The notes beneath the pieces are model-generated. The model worked only from the letters and a program-made list of their open reading frames with translations, was not told the origin of the DNA and searched no databases. DNA of 64,000 nucleotides from Opitutia bacterium (GTDB lineage: Bacteria > Verrucomicrobiota > Verrucomicrobiia > Opitutales > Opitutaceae), in contig CANJIU010000014.1 in NCBI GenBank assembly GCA_947474365.1, positions 59,868 to 123,867 on the forward strand. The letters run 5' to 3'. The position numbers and the translations under genes are program-made. This document shows, one piece after another, positions 1 through 9,066 of the stretch (the stretch's first letter is position 1; every line of letters begins with the position of its first letter).

Positions 1-956
1 CGCTCATCCAATCCGGCCGCGGCGATCGCCTGCGCGCCACCCTGGCTCGAACCATAGACCACCACGGTGCGCCCGTCCCATTCCGGCTGCGCCGTGAGAA
101 GATCAATCGCCCGAATCAGCCGGAGATACATTCCGAGAAAATAGACCGTTTCCCGCGACGTGCGCCCGGCCGTCCGATAGTCCTTCAGGTCACCCGCCGC
201 CAGCGCCTCGTAAAAAGCCCTCTCGCGTCCGTTCGGCAGTCCGTGGGCGTTCATGTCCATCGCCAGCATGCCGTCCTTTGCCCATCCCACCGCCGAGGTA
301 AGCCCCGAACTGTTCACTCCGGCGCCGTGCACAGTGAGGATGATGGGCAGAGTCCGCGGCTTCGCCCCGACCGGCCGTGCCAGATACGCCGATACACCCG
401 AGACGACACTGTCGGCCTGGACATCAAACGTCTCCACGCCCTCGCGCGGCGATGGCACCGGGGTGAGCCGAGCGTTCACCGGCACTGCCGCCAGCACCTT
501 TTTCTTTGCCGCCCAAAACGTCGCGAAGTCATCCGGCGCCGGTTGGCTGGGCCTGATCGCCGTGGGCTCGATCCCGGCACCGGCCAACGCCGTGAGGGCC
601 GTCTCGCCCGATTTCCAGGTCGCCCGACATTGCAGAAACCCGGGCGTTTCCAGCGTCCCGGTCACCGTGGCCCGCCCGTCCGAAAGTGCGACGCGGCCGC
701 TGCGCTTGGGGTCGACGCCATCCTGCGTGAGCGTCCACTGAACTTCGCCATCGCCCGCCGGTTTTCCATCGATCGCCAGCCTGATCGTGAACGTCACCGT
801 CTCGCCGCGGAGATAGAGTGCATCGGCATGATCGACAGTCGCGGTCAGCACCTCGCGCGCCTTGGTATCGGCGGCGGCTCCCTGCAACGGCGCCACCGCG
901 AGGCACGCTGCCACCAAGAGCCCCAACGCCACCCGCCAACTGAAACACGTTTTCAT
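1..956 (-). CDS. Acetylxylan esterase / cephalosporin-C deacetylase-like secreted hydrolase (3' end outside window)
   Basis: About 318 residues are visible; the C-terminus lies beyond the left edge. The ATG at 954-956 opens a clear signal peptide (MKTCFSWRVALGLLVAACLA, then an Ala-rich cleavage region). An Ig-like N-terminal region of about 100 residues follows, then an alpha/beta-hydrolase core with the segment PIILTVHGAGVNSSG and the nucleophile elbow G-S-S-Q-G-G near positions 40-50 of the window. The Asp and His of the triad should lie outside the window. The arrangement matches the AXE1 family, which removes acetyl groups from xylan or similar esters, so a periplasmic or exported carbohydrate esterase is likely. 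Substrate cannot be told from sequence. It has no same-strand partner immediately upstream; the next gene ends about 96 bases away. Confidence 0.8.
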   Translation of the reverse strand, partial: MKTCFSWRVALGLLVAACLAVAPLQGAAADTKAREVLTATVDHADALYLRGETVTFTIRLAIDGKPAGDGEVQWTLTQDGVDPKRSGRVALSDGRATVTGTLETPGFLQCRATWKSGETALTALAGAGIEPTAIRPSQPAPDDFATFWAAKKKVLAAVPVNARLTPVPSPREGVETFDVQADSVVSGVSAYLARPVGAKPRTLPIILTVHGAGVNSSGLTSAVGWAKDGMLAMDMNAHGLPNGRERAFYEALAAGDLKDYRTAGRTSRETVYFLGMYLRLIRAIDLLTAQPEWDGRTVVVYGSSQGGAQAIAAAGLDE

Positions 957-1052
957 CGCCACCATCATCAGGGCACCCACGACCGGACGGCGACTTCAAT
1001 TCGTTTCTTCATAAAGCATCTGTCGTTCATCCACTCTTGTGAAGCGGATGAA

Positions 1053-1562
1053 TCACAATCGCGCCGAGCGGTCCGCCAACTCGCGTTCGACATCGGCGCG
1101 ATGACGCAACGCATAAGCCATATAAGCGACGACGGCGACGTTGGCCCCCAGCACCGCCACCTTGAACCAGCTGAAGCGATGCAGCAGATGATAGATTTCG
1201 ACCGGCACGTAGAGCGCTCCACCCACGAGGGCGAGCCACTCCGCCCAGCGCCGGCCCTTCCATAACCCGTAAGCCTCGGCAAGTCGGATCACCGAGTAGA
1301 TTCCCGCCCCACCAGCCAACATCCAAAGTCGCGCGTCCGTCACGCTCGCCGCCGCATCGATGAAGATCTGGGGATACTTGCTCGCCGGATTCAAGTGACT
1401 GAACCGCACCAGACGCTCCGCCAGCTCCTGGACATCGCGGTGAATCAGCCCGAGCAATCCGAGCCCGGCGAGGAGCACCAGAAGCCCCTTCACCGCCTCA
1501 AAGATCGCGATGGCGCGGATTCCGTCCACCAGCGGCTTTTTCAAGATGGGCGTTCGTGGCAT
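1053..1562 (-). CDS. DUF2127 family integral membrane protein
   Basis: A 169-residue protein starting at the ATG at 1560-1562 (an upstream TTG would add three residues). It has about four hydrophobic segments: residues near 15-40 (FEAVKGLLVLLAGLGLLGLI), around 80-95, 105-125 and 135-155. The segment IRLAEAYGLWKGRRWAEWLA followed by a YVPVEIYHL helix is the recognisable DUF2127 signature. The function of this family is unknown; members are small inner-membrane proteins. It is followed on the same strand by the esterase gene 96 bases downstream, but nothing links the two functionally. Confidence 0.8.
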   Translation of the reverse strand: MPRTPILKKPLVDGIRAIAIFEAVKGLLVLLAGLGLLGLIHRDVQELAERLVRFSHLNPASKYPQIFIDAAASVTDARLWMLAGGAGIYSVIRLAEAYGLWKGRRWAEWLALVGGALYVPVEIYHLLHRFSWFKVAVLGANVAVVAYMAYALRHRADVERELADRSARL

Positions 1563-2002
1563 CCCCCACAATCAACCGCCGACGCCGTGAAGCGCAAGCC
1601 AGCCTCGGACCGTTGAAGCCCTCGGCCTCGCCAACCCTGCCCAATTCAAAACCCAGGCCGAAGCCAACGTCGCCGGCCCCAAACCCGCGAAAATCAGTTG
1701 CCGGCAGCGCGCCAGGTAAATCGACCGCCACGCCTGCGGTCACGGCACGGTCCATGATCGGACATTCCCACAAACTCTTCGCGCCTGTGAGCAGCGAAAC
1801 CGTCGCTCACCCCGAACGTGGGCTACCCGCGGACACCCAAACGCTGGTCGGCGGCCAACCACTCAAAATCATGGCCGTGGACGCCGAATATCTGGCAATC
1901 ACGGGTCAGAAGGTGGGTCTCACGCGCGCGGAGGCGGTTGAGTTCGCCGAACGACTCAAGGGCGTCCGCGTGCCGCCGTCGGGAATCAAACACGGTCGTT
2001 GA
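1556..2002 (+). CDS. Hypothetical protein, possibly a frameshifted remnant
   Basis: An open frame of 148 codons from a GTG that overlaps the start of the divergent DUF2127 gene. The first half is Pro/Ser/Lys-rich and does not look like a folded protein. The second half, from an ATG at 1754, reads more normally (SSETVAHPERGLPADTQTLV, then LTRAEAVEFAERLKGVR) and uses G/C-ending codons like its neighbours. Another frame between about 1593 and 1719 also shows coding-like third-position G/C (ALGLANPAQFKTQAEANVAG) before a stop. This suggests a frameshift near 1700 in a once longer gene. I recognise no family. If the gene is functional, the start at 1754 (82 residues) is the likelier one. Confidence 0.4.
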   Translation: MASPTINRRRREAQASLGPLKPSASPTLPNSKPRPKPTSPAPNPRKSVAGSAPGKSTATPAVTARSMIGHSHKLFAPVSSETVAHPERGLPADTQTLVGGQPLKIMAVDAEYLAITGQKVGLTRAEAVEFAERLKGVRVPPSGIKHGR

Positions 2003-2107
2003 TTTTTCACTCCGGAGAAATCGAACTGTAACGGCGCATCCCGCTCCGCCGTCGCTTCACCTGCCGCGGATCGCGGCCATTTGAAATTTATGCGAGAACG
2101 GCGACAC

Positions 2108-3493
2108 ATGTCCGCGTCATCAGTGGCTCTCACCGCGCGCCTTTGCGCCGCATTCCTGGCCGCGCTGGCCACGTTCCGGGGACCGAATCTCGCGGCCGCG
2201 AACGCGCCGGAACGGGTGCGCGTGCACTTCAAGGAAGTCGACACGCTCTTCGCCAATCCCGGCCAGGGATGGATGAGCCAGCAGCGCAGTCCGCGGGGCG
2301 AACCCCGCTTCCCATGCTCGGTGATCTACATCCGTTTCACGTGGGCGGATGTCGAACCGGAACCAGGGAAGTACAATTGGAAACTGATCGACGACACCAT
2401 CGCGACCTGGAAGCCGCGGGGTGCGACTGTGGCCCTGCGCGTGATGACGTGCAGCGCGCACAGCTCAGGCTACTATTCCTCTCCCAAGTGGCTGTTCGAC
2501 GCGGGGTGCAAGGGTTTCGAATATCTCGTGGGCGGCGAGGACCCCACGAGCGGAGGGAAGCGGATTCCGCGCATCGAACCCGACTACGCCGATCCCCTCT
2601 ACCTGGAAAAACATGGGGCGTTCCTTCGCGCACTCGGGGCGCGTTACGATGGAAAGCCCGAGGTGGAGTTCCTCGATATCGGGTCCTACGGCGTTTGGGG
2701 CGAGTGGCACACCAAGCACCCGGCGCCACTCGCGGTACGCCAACAAATCGTCGATCTCTACCTGCGGGCGTTTTCCAAGACTCCCCTCGTTTTCATGTCC
2801 GATGACGCCGACGTCCTCAAATACGCACTCGCCCACGGCACCGGGTTTCGCCGGGACGGCGTCGGCTCGCCCTGGCACGAACAAAACTGGATTGGCTCCA
2901 AGAAATACGCCGGCGTCACAGGCATGGCCGAAACCTGGGAACGCGCCCCCGTCGTATTCGAGTGGTTTGGCGATTACTCCTATCTCAAGTCGCGCCAATG
3001 GTCGTTCGACGCGGCGGTGGACTTCATGCTCCGCAACCACGTCACGCTCATCAACGATAACATCGGACGTGTGCCCCCCGAGGCGATGCCCCAACTCGAG
3101 AAACTCGCACGCCTCGCCGGCGCTCGCTTCGTCCTCCGCGAATTGTCACACGATCGGAGCCTCCCACCGGGAGGCACCGCGACGCTCGCGATGACTTGGG
3201 CCAACGTCGGCGTCGGCAAACTTCACCATCCGTATGTCCTCCGGCTCTTCCTCCTCGATGCGCGTGGTCGCCCGGTTTATTCCACGGATGCCAACGCCGA
3301 CCCGCGAACGTGGTTGCCCGGTGAGCACAAAATTTCCGAGTCGATGTCACTCCCGACCACATTGAAGTCCGGCGACTACACGCTGGCGGTGGCGCTCGTC
3401 GCGGCAGACGGTCCCCTTCGCCCCTTCCGGCTGGCGATCGACGCGCCTGAAACGGAAGGTCGCTATGCGGTCGGCAAGCTGACGCTTAAGTGA
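2108..3493 (+). CDS. Secreted glycoside-hydrolase-like protein with C-terminal DUF4832 domain
   Basis: A 461-residue protein. I chose the ATG at 2108 because it gives a proper signal peptide (MSASSVALTARLCAAFLAAL, then LAAANA); an upstream start at 2081 adds nine charged residues. The N-terminal half resembles a TIM-barrel glycosidase of the beta-galactosidase clan: NPGQGWMSQQ, IYIRFTWADVEPEPGKYNW, and EFLDIGSYGVWGEWH, where the Glu in GEWH occupies the usual acid/base region. The last 130 residues form the beta-rich DUF4832 module (LPPGGTATLAMTWANVGVGK). The family is associated with polysaccharide breakdown, but substrate and even activity are unproven. It converges with the glycosyltransferase downstream, and a large inverted repeat lies between them. 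Confidence 0.75.
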   Translation: MSASSVALTARLCAAFLAALATFRGPNLAAANAPERVRVHFKEVDTLFANPGQGWMSQQRSPRGEPRFPCSVIYIRFTWADVEPEPGKYNWKLIDDTIATWKPRGATVALRVMTCSAHSSGYYSSPKWLFDAGCKGFEYLVGGEDPTSGGKRIPRIEPDYADPLYLEKHGAFLRALGARYDGKPEVEFLDIGSYGVWGEWHTKHPAPLAVRQQIVDLYLRAFSKTPLVFMSDDADVLKYALAHGTGFRRDGVGSPWHEQNWIGSKKYAGVTGMAETWERAPVVFEWFGDYSYLKSRQWSFDAAVDFMLRNHVTLINDNIGRVPPEAMPQLEKLARLAGARFVLRELSHDRSLPPGGTATLAMTWANVGVGKLHHPYVLRLFLLDARGRPVYSTDANADPRTWLPGEHKISESMSLPTTLKSGDYTLAVALVAADGPLRPFRLAIDAPETEGRYAVGKLTLK

Positions 3494-3548
3494 GAAGCGC
3501 ACCCGCGGTATTACCCAATCGTATCGGCTCCCCTTAGCCGCGACCATG

Positions 3549-3674
3549 CAGTCGAGAGCTCACAGCGAAGAGCTGAGAGCCCAATCTCCAGAGCAGACAC
3601 GCGCGCCGCCCGACCCGAAACCGAAGTTCACCGTTTGGTATTGCTCTCAGCTCTCGGCTCTCCGCTCTCGACTG
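3549..3674. repeat. 32-bp imperfect inverted repeat with 62-base loop
   Basis: The left arm is 3549-3580 and the right arm 3643-3674. The outer 11 bases (CAGTCGAGAGC) and inner 12 bases (AGAGCTGAGAGC) pair perfectly; the central 9 bases pair only partly. The arms themselves consist of GAGAGC-like units. The element sits in the 193-base gap between two convergent genes and has no T-tract, so it is not a classical terminator. It may be a dispersed palindromic repeat or a bidirectional 3'-end structure. Confidence 0.75.
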
Positions 3675-3686
3675 AATTTCTACAGC

Positions 3687-5957
3687 TTAGGGTGGCACTC
3701 TCGCCTCCAACTGGCCCGGTTGATCGGCGCCGGTCAGGGGGGACTCGATCACGAACAGCGTCGGAAAATTTGCGGGCACTCGGATTTCGACCACCCGGCG
3801 CTGCCGCGAATCGATGTGCCCGACCACGTTGCCGAGTGGACTCCTTACCTCGTAGTCACGGCCGGTGGACGCGTGATTCACAAGTTCCAATCGCAACGGA
3901 ACCTCGTCCCACGTGCGGACCAGCAACTCGCGGCGTTCCATTCCGGCCTCCGGACTCGAACGATTGCGATAGACCACCGGCGGGGGCCGCTCCCCGGGTC
4001 GCAGCGCGCGGTACGCCGCTAAGCTGAATACATTGCTCTCGTCACCATCGATCAGCCACGTCCGGCCAACGACGTTGCCCTCGCGTCCGATGTAGCGCGC
4101 CGCGGGCACGATCAGCCAGCCGTCAGCGGAATCCACATACTGCTGGGCCGAAGCAGCCGTCAGTCGCGAAAGATATCCCGGCTCGACCCGCTTCGCATCG
4201 CCACGACGCAGGAACGCCGCGACCGGTTGATTGACCGGCAAGTGCGGGCGCAACGGACCCGCGTCGGACTCCAGATACATCGACCAATTGCGCCAGCGTT
4301 CAAAAACGTGGAAACCCACCGATTGGCCGGGCTGGGTCGCGGCCACCCAACCGGATTGGTAGGTCACAATACTCCCCATCAGAAACCCATAAATCGTACC
4401 TGCGGCCACAACAGCCCACGCGGCGGTTCCCAACCACCGTGGCACCGCTTGAAGCCCCCAGACGGCCATCACAGCCATCCAAGGCACTACGAGCACGACG
4501 AAGCGATATAGATAGGGATGCCACTGCACCTGGCTGTGCATCACGAGCAGGAAAGCCGTGACCGTCAGCGCCCACGCGAGCACGTAGCGCGCACCCATCT
4601 GCCGCCGGTTCCACAACGCGAGGACGCACGCTGCCACACACAGGAGCGGCAACATCACCCCGGTCGAGGTCACATCCGCGTCCGGAGCCGCGACACGGAA
4701 GACTTTTTCCAGATTCGCGCGCCGGCCCACCCCGTCGAAGGTAAATGGATCCGAAACCGGCAATCGCCGCGTAACCGCCTCGCCGATTTGCCGCAATCCG
4801 GCCCGACCCCACGGCGGCTGGGAGTTCGGCTCGAACAACTGCGCGCCCGTGGATTCCAGGTTCAGCCACAGTTTCCGCAGTAAGCCGCTCCAACTCGTAC
4901 TCTCGCCATGGTGCCAGACGACAAAGTCCCGTGGTCCTACCGGACCACCGAATGCACGGAGATTCCGATAGGTCGTCGGGACGGCCACCACCAGCGCAAC
5001 CAAGAACGCGCCCAGAAGCGTACGGCCCCAAGCGCGGCACGTTGTTCGATAACGCCAAGCCAGTCCGATCGCGACTACCGCCAGGCCGGGCGCGATATAG
5101 GCCGTCGTCCCCTTCGACCCAAGCGCCAAGCCGGCGGCGATTCCGCCGAACCAGGCTCCCTCGCCACGTTGCAAGGCGCGCAGCCAGAGAAAAAAACCGG
5201 CCGAAAGAACTCCGCCTGTAAACAGATCGGTGTACGCCGCGGTGAACTGCGGCACGACATTGGGCAGTCCCAACACCATCCAGGCCGCAGCGATCGACGC
5301 GGCACGGTTCACTCCGCTCAGCCGGGCGAGTCCGATTGTCGCCCCCAGCAGCAAAATGCCACCCATCGTCTGGGCGAGCGCGGCCGGCTGGTATCCGTCC
5401 GAGCTGCCGGTCAGCAGCCACGTCATGATCAGGTCCGGCACCACCGGCATATAGGTCAGCCGGGCGTCGTCGGTCACTATCGCCGTGATCCGCGCGTCCT
5501 GCAGCCAATATCCGATGCGCGCCAGGCGATACGCCAGCGCGTCGAAGACGACTGGCTGCGACCAAAACGCGAGGCCTACAAAGGCCGCAATCACCACGAT
5601 CAACAAACCCATCAGCCCCGCCTCGAACCGCGGGCCTTGCAACCGCGTCCGGCATCGCGCCCCCAATTCGACGGCCGCTGCCACGTCTCGGCGCCAGCGC
5701 GAACGCCGGGCCAGCCCGAGAACAGACAGGGCGAGCACGTGCACGACCAGAAAGCCCGGCAGGTGCAGGAACCCGGTTTCCCCCAAGAACACGCCCGTCA
5801 TGGCGACGACCGCCAACCCCGCGATCCCGGCGGCAAGCAATCGCTCCAATTCACTCTGTCGTTCCGGAGTGAGCCAACAAACAAACTGCCAGCCAATCGC
5901 TCCGACGAGGAGCGCGTCGGCAGCAAGTAACAGCGCGGGAAGCGGCGCACTCATCAT
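3687..5957 (-). CDS. Polytopic membrane glycosyltransferase-like protein (GT-C type)
   Basis: About 756 residues from the tandem ATGs at 5952-5957; a longer frame to 6008 would overlap the upstream gene. It has roughly a dozen transmembrane helices over residues 1-520, then a soluble C-terminal domain. The segment PVVFDALAYRLARIGYWLQ in the first large extracytoplasmic loop is the D-x-L-x-Y..R...W signature seen in GT-C/PMT-like lipid-linked sugar transferases; the Asp is the presumed catalytic or metal-binding acid. It lies about 10 bases downstream of a second GT-C gene on the same strand, so the two probably form an operon that decorates an envelope polysaccharide, lipid or protein. Sugar donor and acceptor cannot be inferred. 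Confidence 0.72.
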   Translation of the reverse strand: MMSAPLPALLLAADALLVGAIGWQFVCWLTPERQSELERLLAAGIAGLAVVAMTGVFLGETGFLHLPGFLVVHVLALSVLGLARRSRWRRDVAAAVELGARCRTRLQGPRFEAGLMGLLIVVIAAFVGLAFWSQPVVFDALAYRLARIGYWLQDARITAIVTDDARLTYMPVVPDLIMTWLLTGSSDGYQPAALAQTMGGILLLGATIGLARLSGVNRAASIAAAWMVLGLPNVVPQFTAAYTDLFTGGVLSAGFFLWLRALQRGEGAWFGGIAAGLALGSKGTTAYIAPGLAVVAIGLAWRYRTTCRAWGRTLLGAFLVALVVAVPTTYRNLRAFGGPVGPRDFVVWHHGESTSWSGLLRKLWLNLESTGAQLFEPNSQPPWGRAGLRQIGEAVTRRLPVSDPFTFDGVGRRANLEKVFRVAAPDADVTSTGVMLPLLCVAACVLALWNRRQMGARYVLAWALTVTAFLLVMHSQVQWHPYLYRFVVLVVPWMAVMAVWGLQAVPRWLGTAAWAVVAAGTIYGFLMGSIVTYQSGWVAATQPGQSVGFHVFERWRNWSMYLESDAGPLRPHLPVNQPVAAFLRRGDAKRVEPGYLSRLTAASAQQYVDSADGWLIVPAARYIGREGNVVGRTWLIDGDESNVFSLAAYRALRPGERPPPVVYRNRSSPEAGMERRELLVRTWDEVPLRLELVNHASTGRDYEVRSPLGNVVGHIDSRQRRVVEIRVPANFPTLFVIESPLTGADQPGQLEARVPP

Positions 5958-5967
5958 CAACGGCAAG

Positions 5968-7524
5968 TCACAACCGGGCGGGCAGCACATCGGTGCCGCC
6001 AACTTCAAACCGGTAGAGCGTGAATTTTTCCCCGGCGCCGCGCGGGACCTCGATCACACGTCGGGCCGGACTGACGGCTGCGTCCAACCACGGGTGTGCC
6101 GGGTACAGGCTGCCTTCGTACAGAAGGAAAAACGCCACGCGCTGACCGGCCGCGGCGCGCCGCAATCCCGGCAGGGCGGCGGCGAGTTCTCCAGGCTCGT
6201 AAATCGTCGCCGGCACGACCCCGATGCGCGGGTCACCGAGTTCCGTCAGGAGCAGTCCATAACTGCCCGGACGCAGGAACCGATGCGTGAGCACCAAGCA
6301 TCGGGTGGCGTGTTGGTCCGCGTAGGCAGTCAGGTAACGTCGCACGTCGTTCAGCCCGCGGCCACTCCAAGGACCGGTGAAATATTGTTCGACCTCACTG
6401 GCCGGGACGGGCGACTGTTCCGGCGTACGCGCCAGGGATTGCGCGACAAAGCCCCAACGTCCCGCGGCGACGAGGGTGACGGAGAACACAACCACGCGCA
6501 ACTGGCCCGCACGGTCCAGCAATTCGCCCCAGGCGAACGCGAGAAACAGCACCAGCGGCAGATGGTCCGGCAGCAGGTAACGGGCGTAGAGATTGTGATA
6601 GAACAGTCCCGACACGAGCAGCGACCCGACCCAACCCACTGCACTGCCGAGCGCCAAGCCGTGCCGGAATCGCGCGGCCGCGAGCAGCGCGGCCACCAGC
6701 AACACCAGCAACGGCCAGCCTCCGTATCCAAAATAGAATTCCAGCCAGGTCCCGAGTCGTTCCAGAAATCCCGGCCCTGTCGGCGTGCCACCGGCTCCCG
6801 CCAAAGCCCCGTATCGTTCCAAACCACTCCCGAGTTGCCGGATGCTGAAACCCAAGCTGAGCAACGGCACCAGCGCCCCGAACGCCAACCAGCCGAGCCG
6901 CCGGTCAAAGACCCGGGCGCCCGCGCGGCGTTGCATCGCAACAAAAACAACCCCTAGCCAGGGCAGGGCAAAGACCGCGGAAATCTTGAGCAGAAAAGCG
7001 GAGCCGACGCACACGCCCGCGGCGAAGAATGCCCACCCACCAGAGCTGTTTTCAACCGTCGGCGCACCGACGGCCAGGAACGCCAGGGCCGACGCAAGCA
7101 GGGCGGCAACAAACGGATCCTGGAGCGCCAGTCGCTCATGAAAAACAGCGATGGGCAGGAGCGCCCAGAGCCAGAGCCCACAGAGCGCAGCCGTCCGCCC
7201 CGCTAGGCGGTGCAGCGTCCAGCCCAACGCGCCCAAGGTGATAAGCCCGGCGCCCGCCGACATGGACCGTGCGACAACCAAGGCATGAGACTCAAACCAT
7301 CCGGCCGGCTTGAACAGGTACACCAGCCAGGGCCGGCCCTGGGCGAGCGGCTCAAAAGCGTCCCGCACGCGCGGATCGAGCGCCGTCAGGATGTTGGCTC
7401 CTTCGTCGACAAACGCCTCCAATTCCCCGTTCCCGCGCACGCGCAGCCAAGCCGCAACGATTACCGGCAACGCCGCTGCCGCCCAAAAGGGCAGGCGCGC
7501 GGCGTGGAAACGAAAAAACGGCAT
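5968..7524 (-). CDS. PMT/ArnT-like (GT39-type) membrane glycosyltransferase
   Basis: A 518-residue protein from the ATG at 7522-7524, where a positively charged start (MPFFRFHAARLPFW) leads straight into the first membrane helix; an upstream in-frame start adds 19 unlikely residues. About 11 hydrophobic helices follow. The first periplasmic loop carries ELEAFVDEGANILTALDPRV, with the Asp-Glu pair typical of dolichyl- or undecaprenyl-phosphate-sugar-dependent transferases. The C-terminal 130 residues are soluble. It is the first gene of a two-gene unit with the next GT-C protein. By family it moves a sugar from a lipid carrier to an acceptor on the outer face of the inner membrane; the acceptor is unknown. 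Confidence 0.75.
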   Translation of the reverse strand: MPFFRFHAARLPFWAAAALPVIVAAWLRVRGNGELEAFVDEGANILTALDPRVRDAFEPLAQGRPWLVYLFKPAGWFESHALVVARSMSAGAGLITLGALGWTLHRLAGRTAALCGLWLWALLPIAVFHERLALQDPFVAALLASALAFLAVGAPTVENSSGGWAFFAAGVCVGSAFLLKISAVFALPWLGVVFVAMQRRAGARVFDRRLGWLAFGALVPLLSLGFSIRQLGSGLERYGALAGAGGTPTGPGFLERLGTWLEFYFGYGGWPLLVLLVAALLAAARFRHGLALGSAVGWVGSLLVSGLFYHNLYARYLLPDHLPLVLFLAFAWGELLDRAGQLRVVVFSVTLVAAGRWGFVAQSLARTPEQSPVPASEVEQYFTGPWSGRGLNDVRRYLTAYADQHATRCLVLTHRFLRPGSYGLLLTELGDPRIGVVPATIYEPGELAAALPGLRRAAAGQRVAFFLLYEGSLYPAHPWLDAAVSPARRVIEVPRGAGEKFTLYRFEVGGTDVLPARL

Positions 7525-7687
7525 TGTCCCGTCAGCCAAGCCGCCCGATCGCCCGAAGTTAAGCTCCGATTGCCCAAGCACGCAGTAACCGGATTCAAAT
7601 GCTCCGCCGTGGATTCAATCCAACCCGCGATCTAAATTCACTTTTTTGGCGCATGCTTTTTATCGCCACCGCCCCTCAGTTCTCACC

Positions 7688-8290
7688 ATGAAATCTAAAT
7701 TACTCCACCTGTTCGCCGCCACCCTTGCCCTTCTCGCCGGTTGCGTGCCCTCGGTTTTCCCGCTGTTGAACGAAGGCGATTTGGTTTACGAGCCCGATTT
7801 GATTGGAGCGTGGACGGACGACGATTCGACGTGGACGTTCACGAAGCAGAAGCCCGATCCGGCCAGCAAGACCTACACCCTCGCGATCAAAGACAAGAAC
7901 GGCGCCACGGCCGAATTCGAAGCTCTCCTGGGGCGCATTGGCGGCAAATTGTTTCTCGACATCTCTCCCACCGACCTCGGAAAGAGTGGTAAGAACATTT
8001 GCCAGTGGGCGGCAATTTCGCTCATCCCCGGACACCTGTTCTTTCGGGTCTGGGAGGTGGGGCCGAAGTTGAAATTCACCGCTGTCAGGGCAGACCACCT
8101 TTCATCCCTGCTCAAAAAGGACCCGAAGCTCCTGGCTCATCGAGTCGTCAGCAATGACGGCGTCGTGCTCGCCGCGACGACCGCAGACCTTCAGGCGTTT
8201 TTCATCCAGCACGCCGACGACGAGGAACTGTTTCCGATCTATGACATCGATGGATTGACCCGCGTCGCTAGCACGGCGGAAAAGAAGTGA
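7688..8290 (+). CDS. Small exported lipoprotein of unknown function
   Basis: A 200-residue protein from the ATG at 7688. It begins MKSKLLHLFAATLALLAGC, a textbook lipoprotein signal with the lipobox Cys at residue 19. The mature part is predominantly beta and polar (LIGAWTDDDSTWTFTKQ, FEALLGRIGGKLFLDI), resembling small lipocalin-like lipoproteins that open with a 'GxW' motif, but I cannot assign a family. Its stop overlaps the next gene by four bases (GTGA), so the two are translationally coupled. Confidence 0.75.
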   Translation: MKSKLLHLFAATLALLAGCVPSVFPLLNEGDLVYEPDLIGAWTDDDSTWTFTKQKPDPASKTYTLAIKDKNGATAEFEALLGRIGGKLFLDISPTDLGKSGKNICQWAAISLIPGHLFFRVWEVGPKLKFTAVRADHLSSLLKKDPKLLAHRVVSNDGVVLAATTADLQAFFIQHADDEELFPIYDIDGLTRVASTAEKK

Positions 8291-9039
8291 AGAACAGCGG
8301 ACCGCAAGTTTGGTGGATGGCGTCGCTGATTTTTACGCTCCGACTCACCGCGCTGGAGGTCGACTGTCAGGCGTGCAATTATTGCATCGGTCAGCCGGAC
8401 TTGCTCGAGGAACTGACGGCACGCGTGGCCCAGCACCTGGTCGCGGGACGCACGGCGGCACAAATCGCGGAAATTGAGGGCGGCACCGCGCTGATATCCT
8501 CACCGATTCAGGAATGGGCCAACCGGCATCCCGGCGCGACGCGTCCCGTTCATGGAAAACTCAAATACCGCGGCTCGCACCTGCCCGACAATCCCCTCTT
8601 CAGCGCGTTTGTCGCGTGCGTGAAAGTGAACGGAGTGTGCATCGGGGCGGACAAGCTGGGACATTTTTTCCAGCAGGGCTGGGAGTACTACCGGATTGCC
8701 GTGATGGACGGCCGGGGCGATGCGATGGCGGAGCGCTACGGGGAATGGTTGGAAGGCAGCCGGCCCCAAGCGGAATTCGCCACAGATGAGGATTATTTTC
8801 GGCGTCAACGTTCCGGGTCGCGGGTCGGCTACGGCGGCTTCGGCCGAACCTTGAGTGGAGTCATCTCCCATGCGGACCTCGCCGCCAACCGCGCGGGACT
8901 GCAGTTTTTCAAGGATATCGCCACGGGGCGGTTCGAGACGATGGCGTCGTATTTCACGCCGGAACTCTGCGAAGAAATCAATCGCAATGCCTACACTGCG
9001 GAAATGCGGGCCATTGTGGAAGTCAACGGCCGGTTTTGA
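8287..9039 (+). CDS. Hypothetical exported protein with a CxxCxxC motif
   Basis: A 250-residue protein whose GTG start overlaps the stop of the lipoprotein gene. The first 24 residues can act as a signal peptide (WWMASLIFTLRLTALE). Cys27, Cys30 and Cys33 form a tight CxxCxxC cluster directly after it, followed by a second Cys pair in FVACVKVNGVCIGADKLGHFFQQG. The D-K-x-G-H-F-F segment recalls small predicted periplasmic or lipoprotein families, but I do not recognise the whole protein. The coupling suggests it works with the lipoprotein. It converges with a TonB receptor gene only 27 bases away. Confidence 0.7.
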   Translation: MKNSGPQVWWMASLIFTLRLTALEVDCQACNYCIGQPDLLEELTARVAQHLVAGRTAAQIAEIEGGTALISSPIQEWANRHPGATRPVHGKLKYRGSHLPDNPLFSAFVACVKVNGVCIGADKLGHFFQQGWEYYRIAVMDGRGDAMAERYGEWLEGSRPQAEFATDEDYFRRQRSGSRVGYGGFGRTLSGVISHADLAANRAGLQFFKDIATGRFETMASYFTPELCEEINRNAYTAEMRAIVEVNGRF

Positions 9040-9066
9040 CGCGCAGTACGTGCCCGTCCGTCCAAC

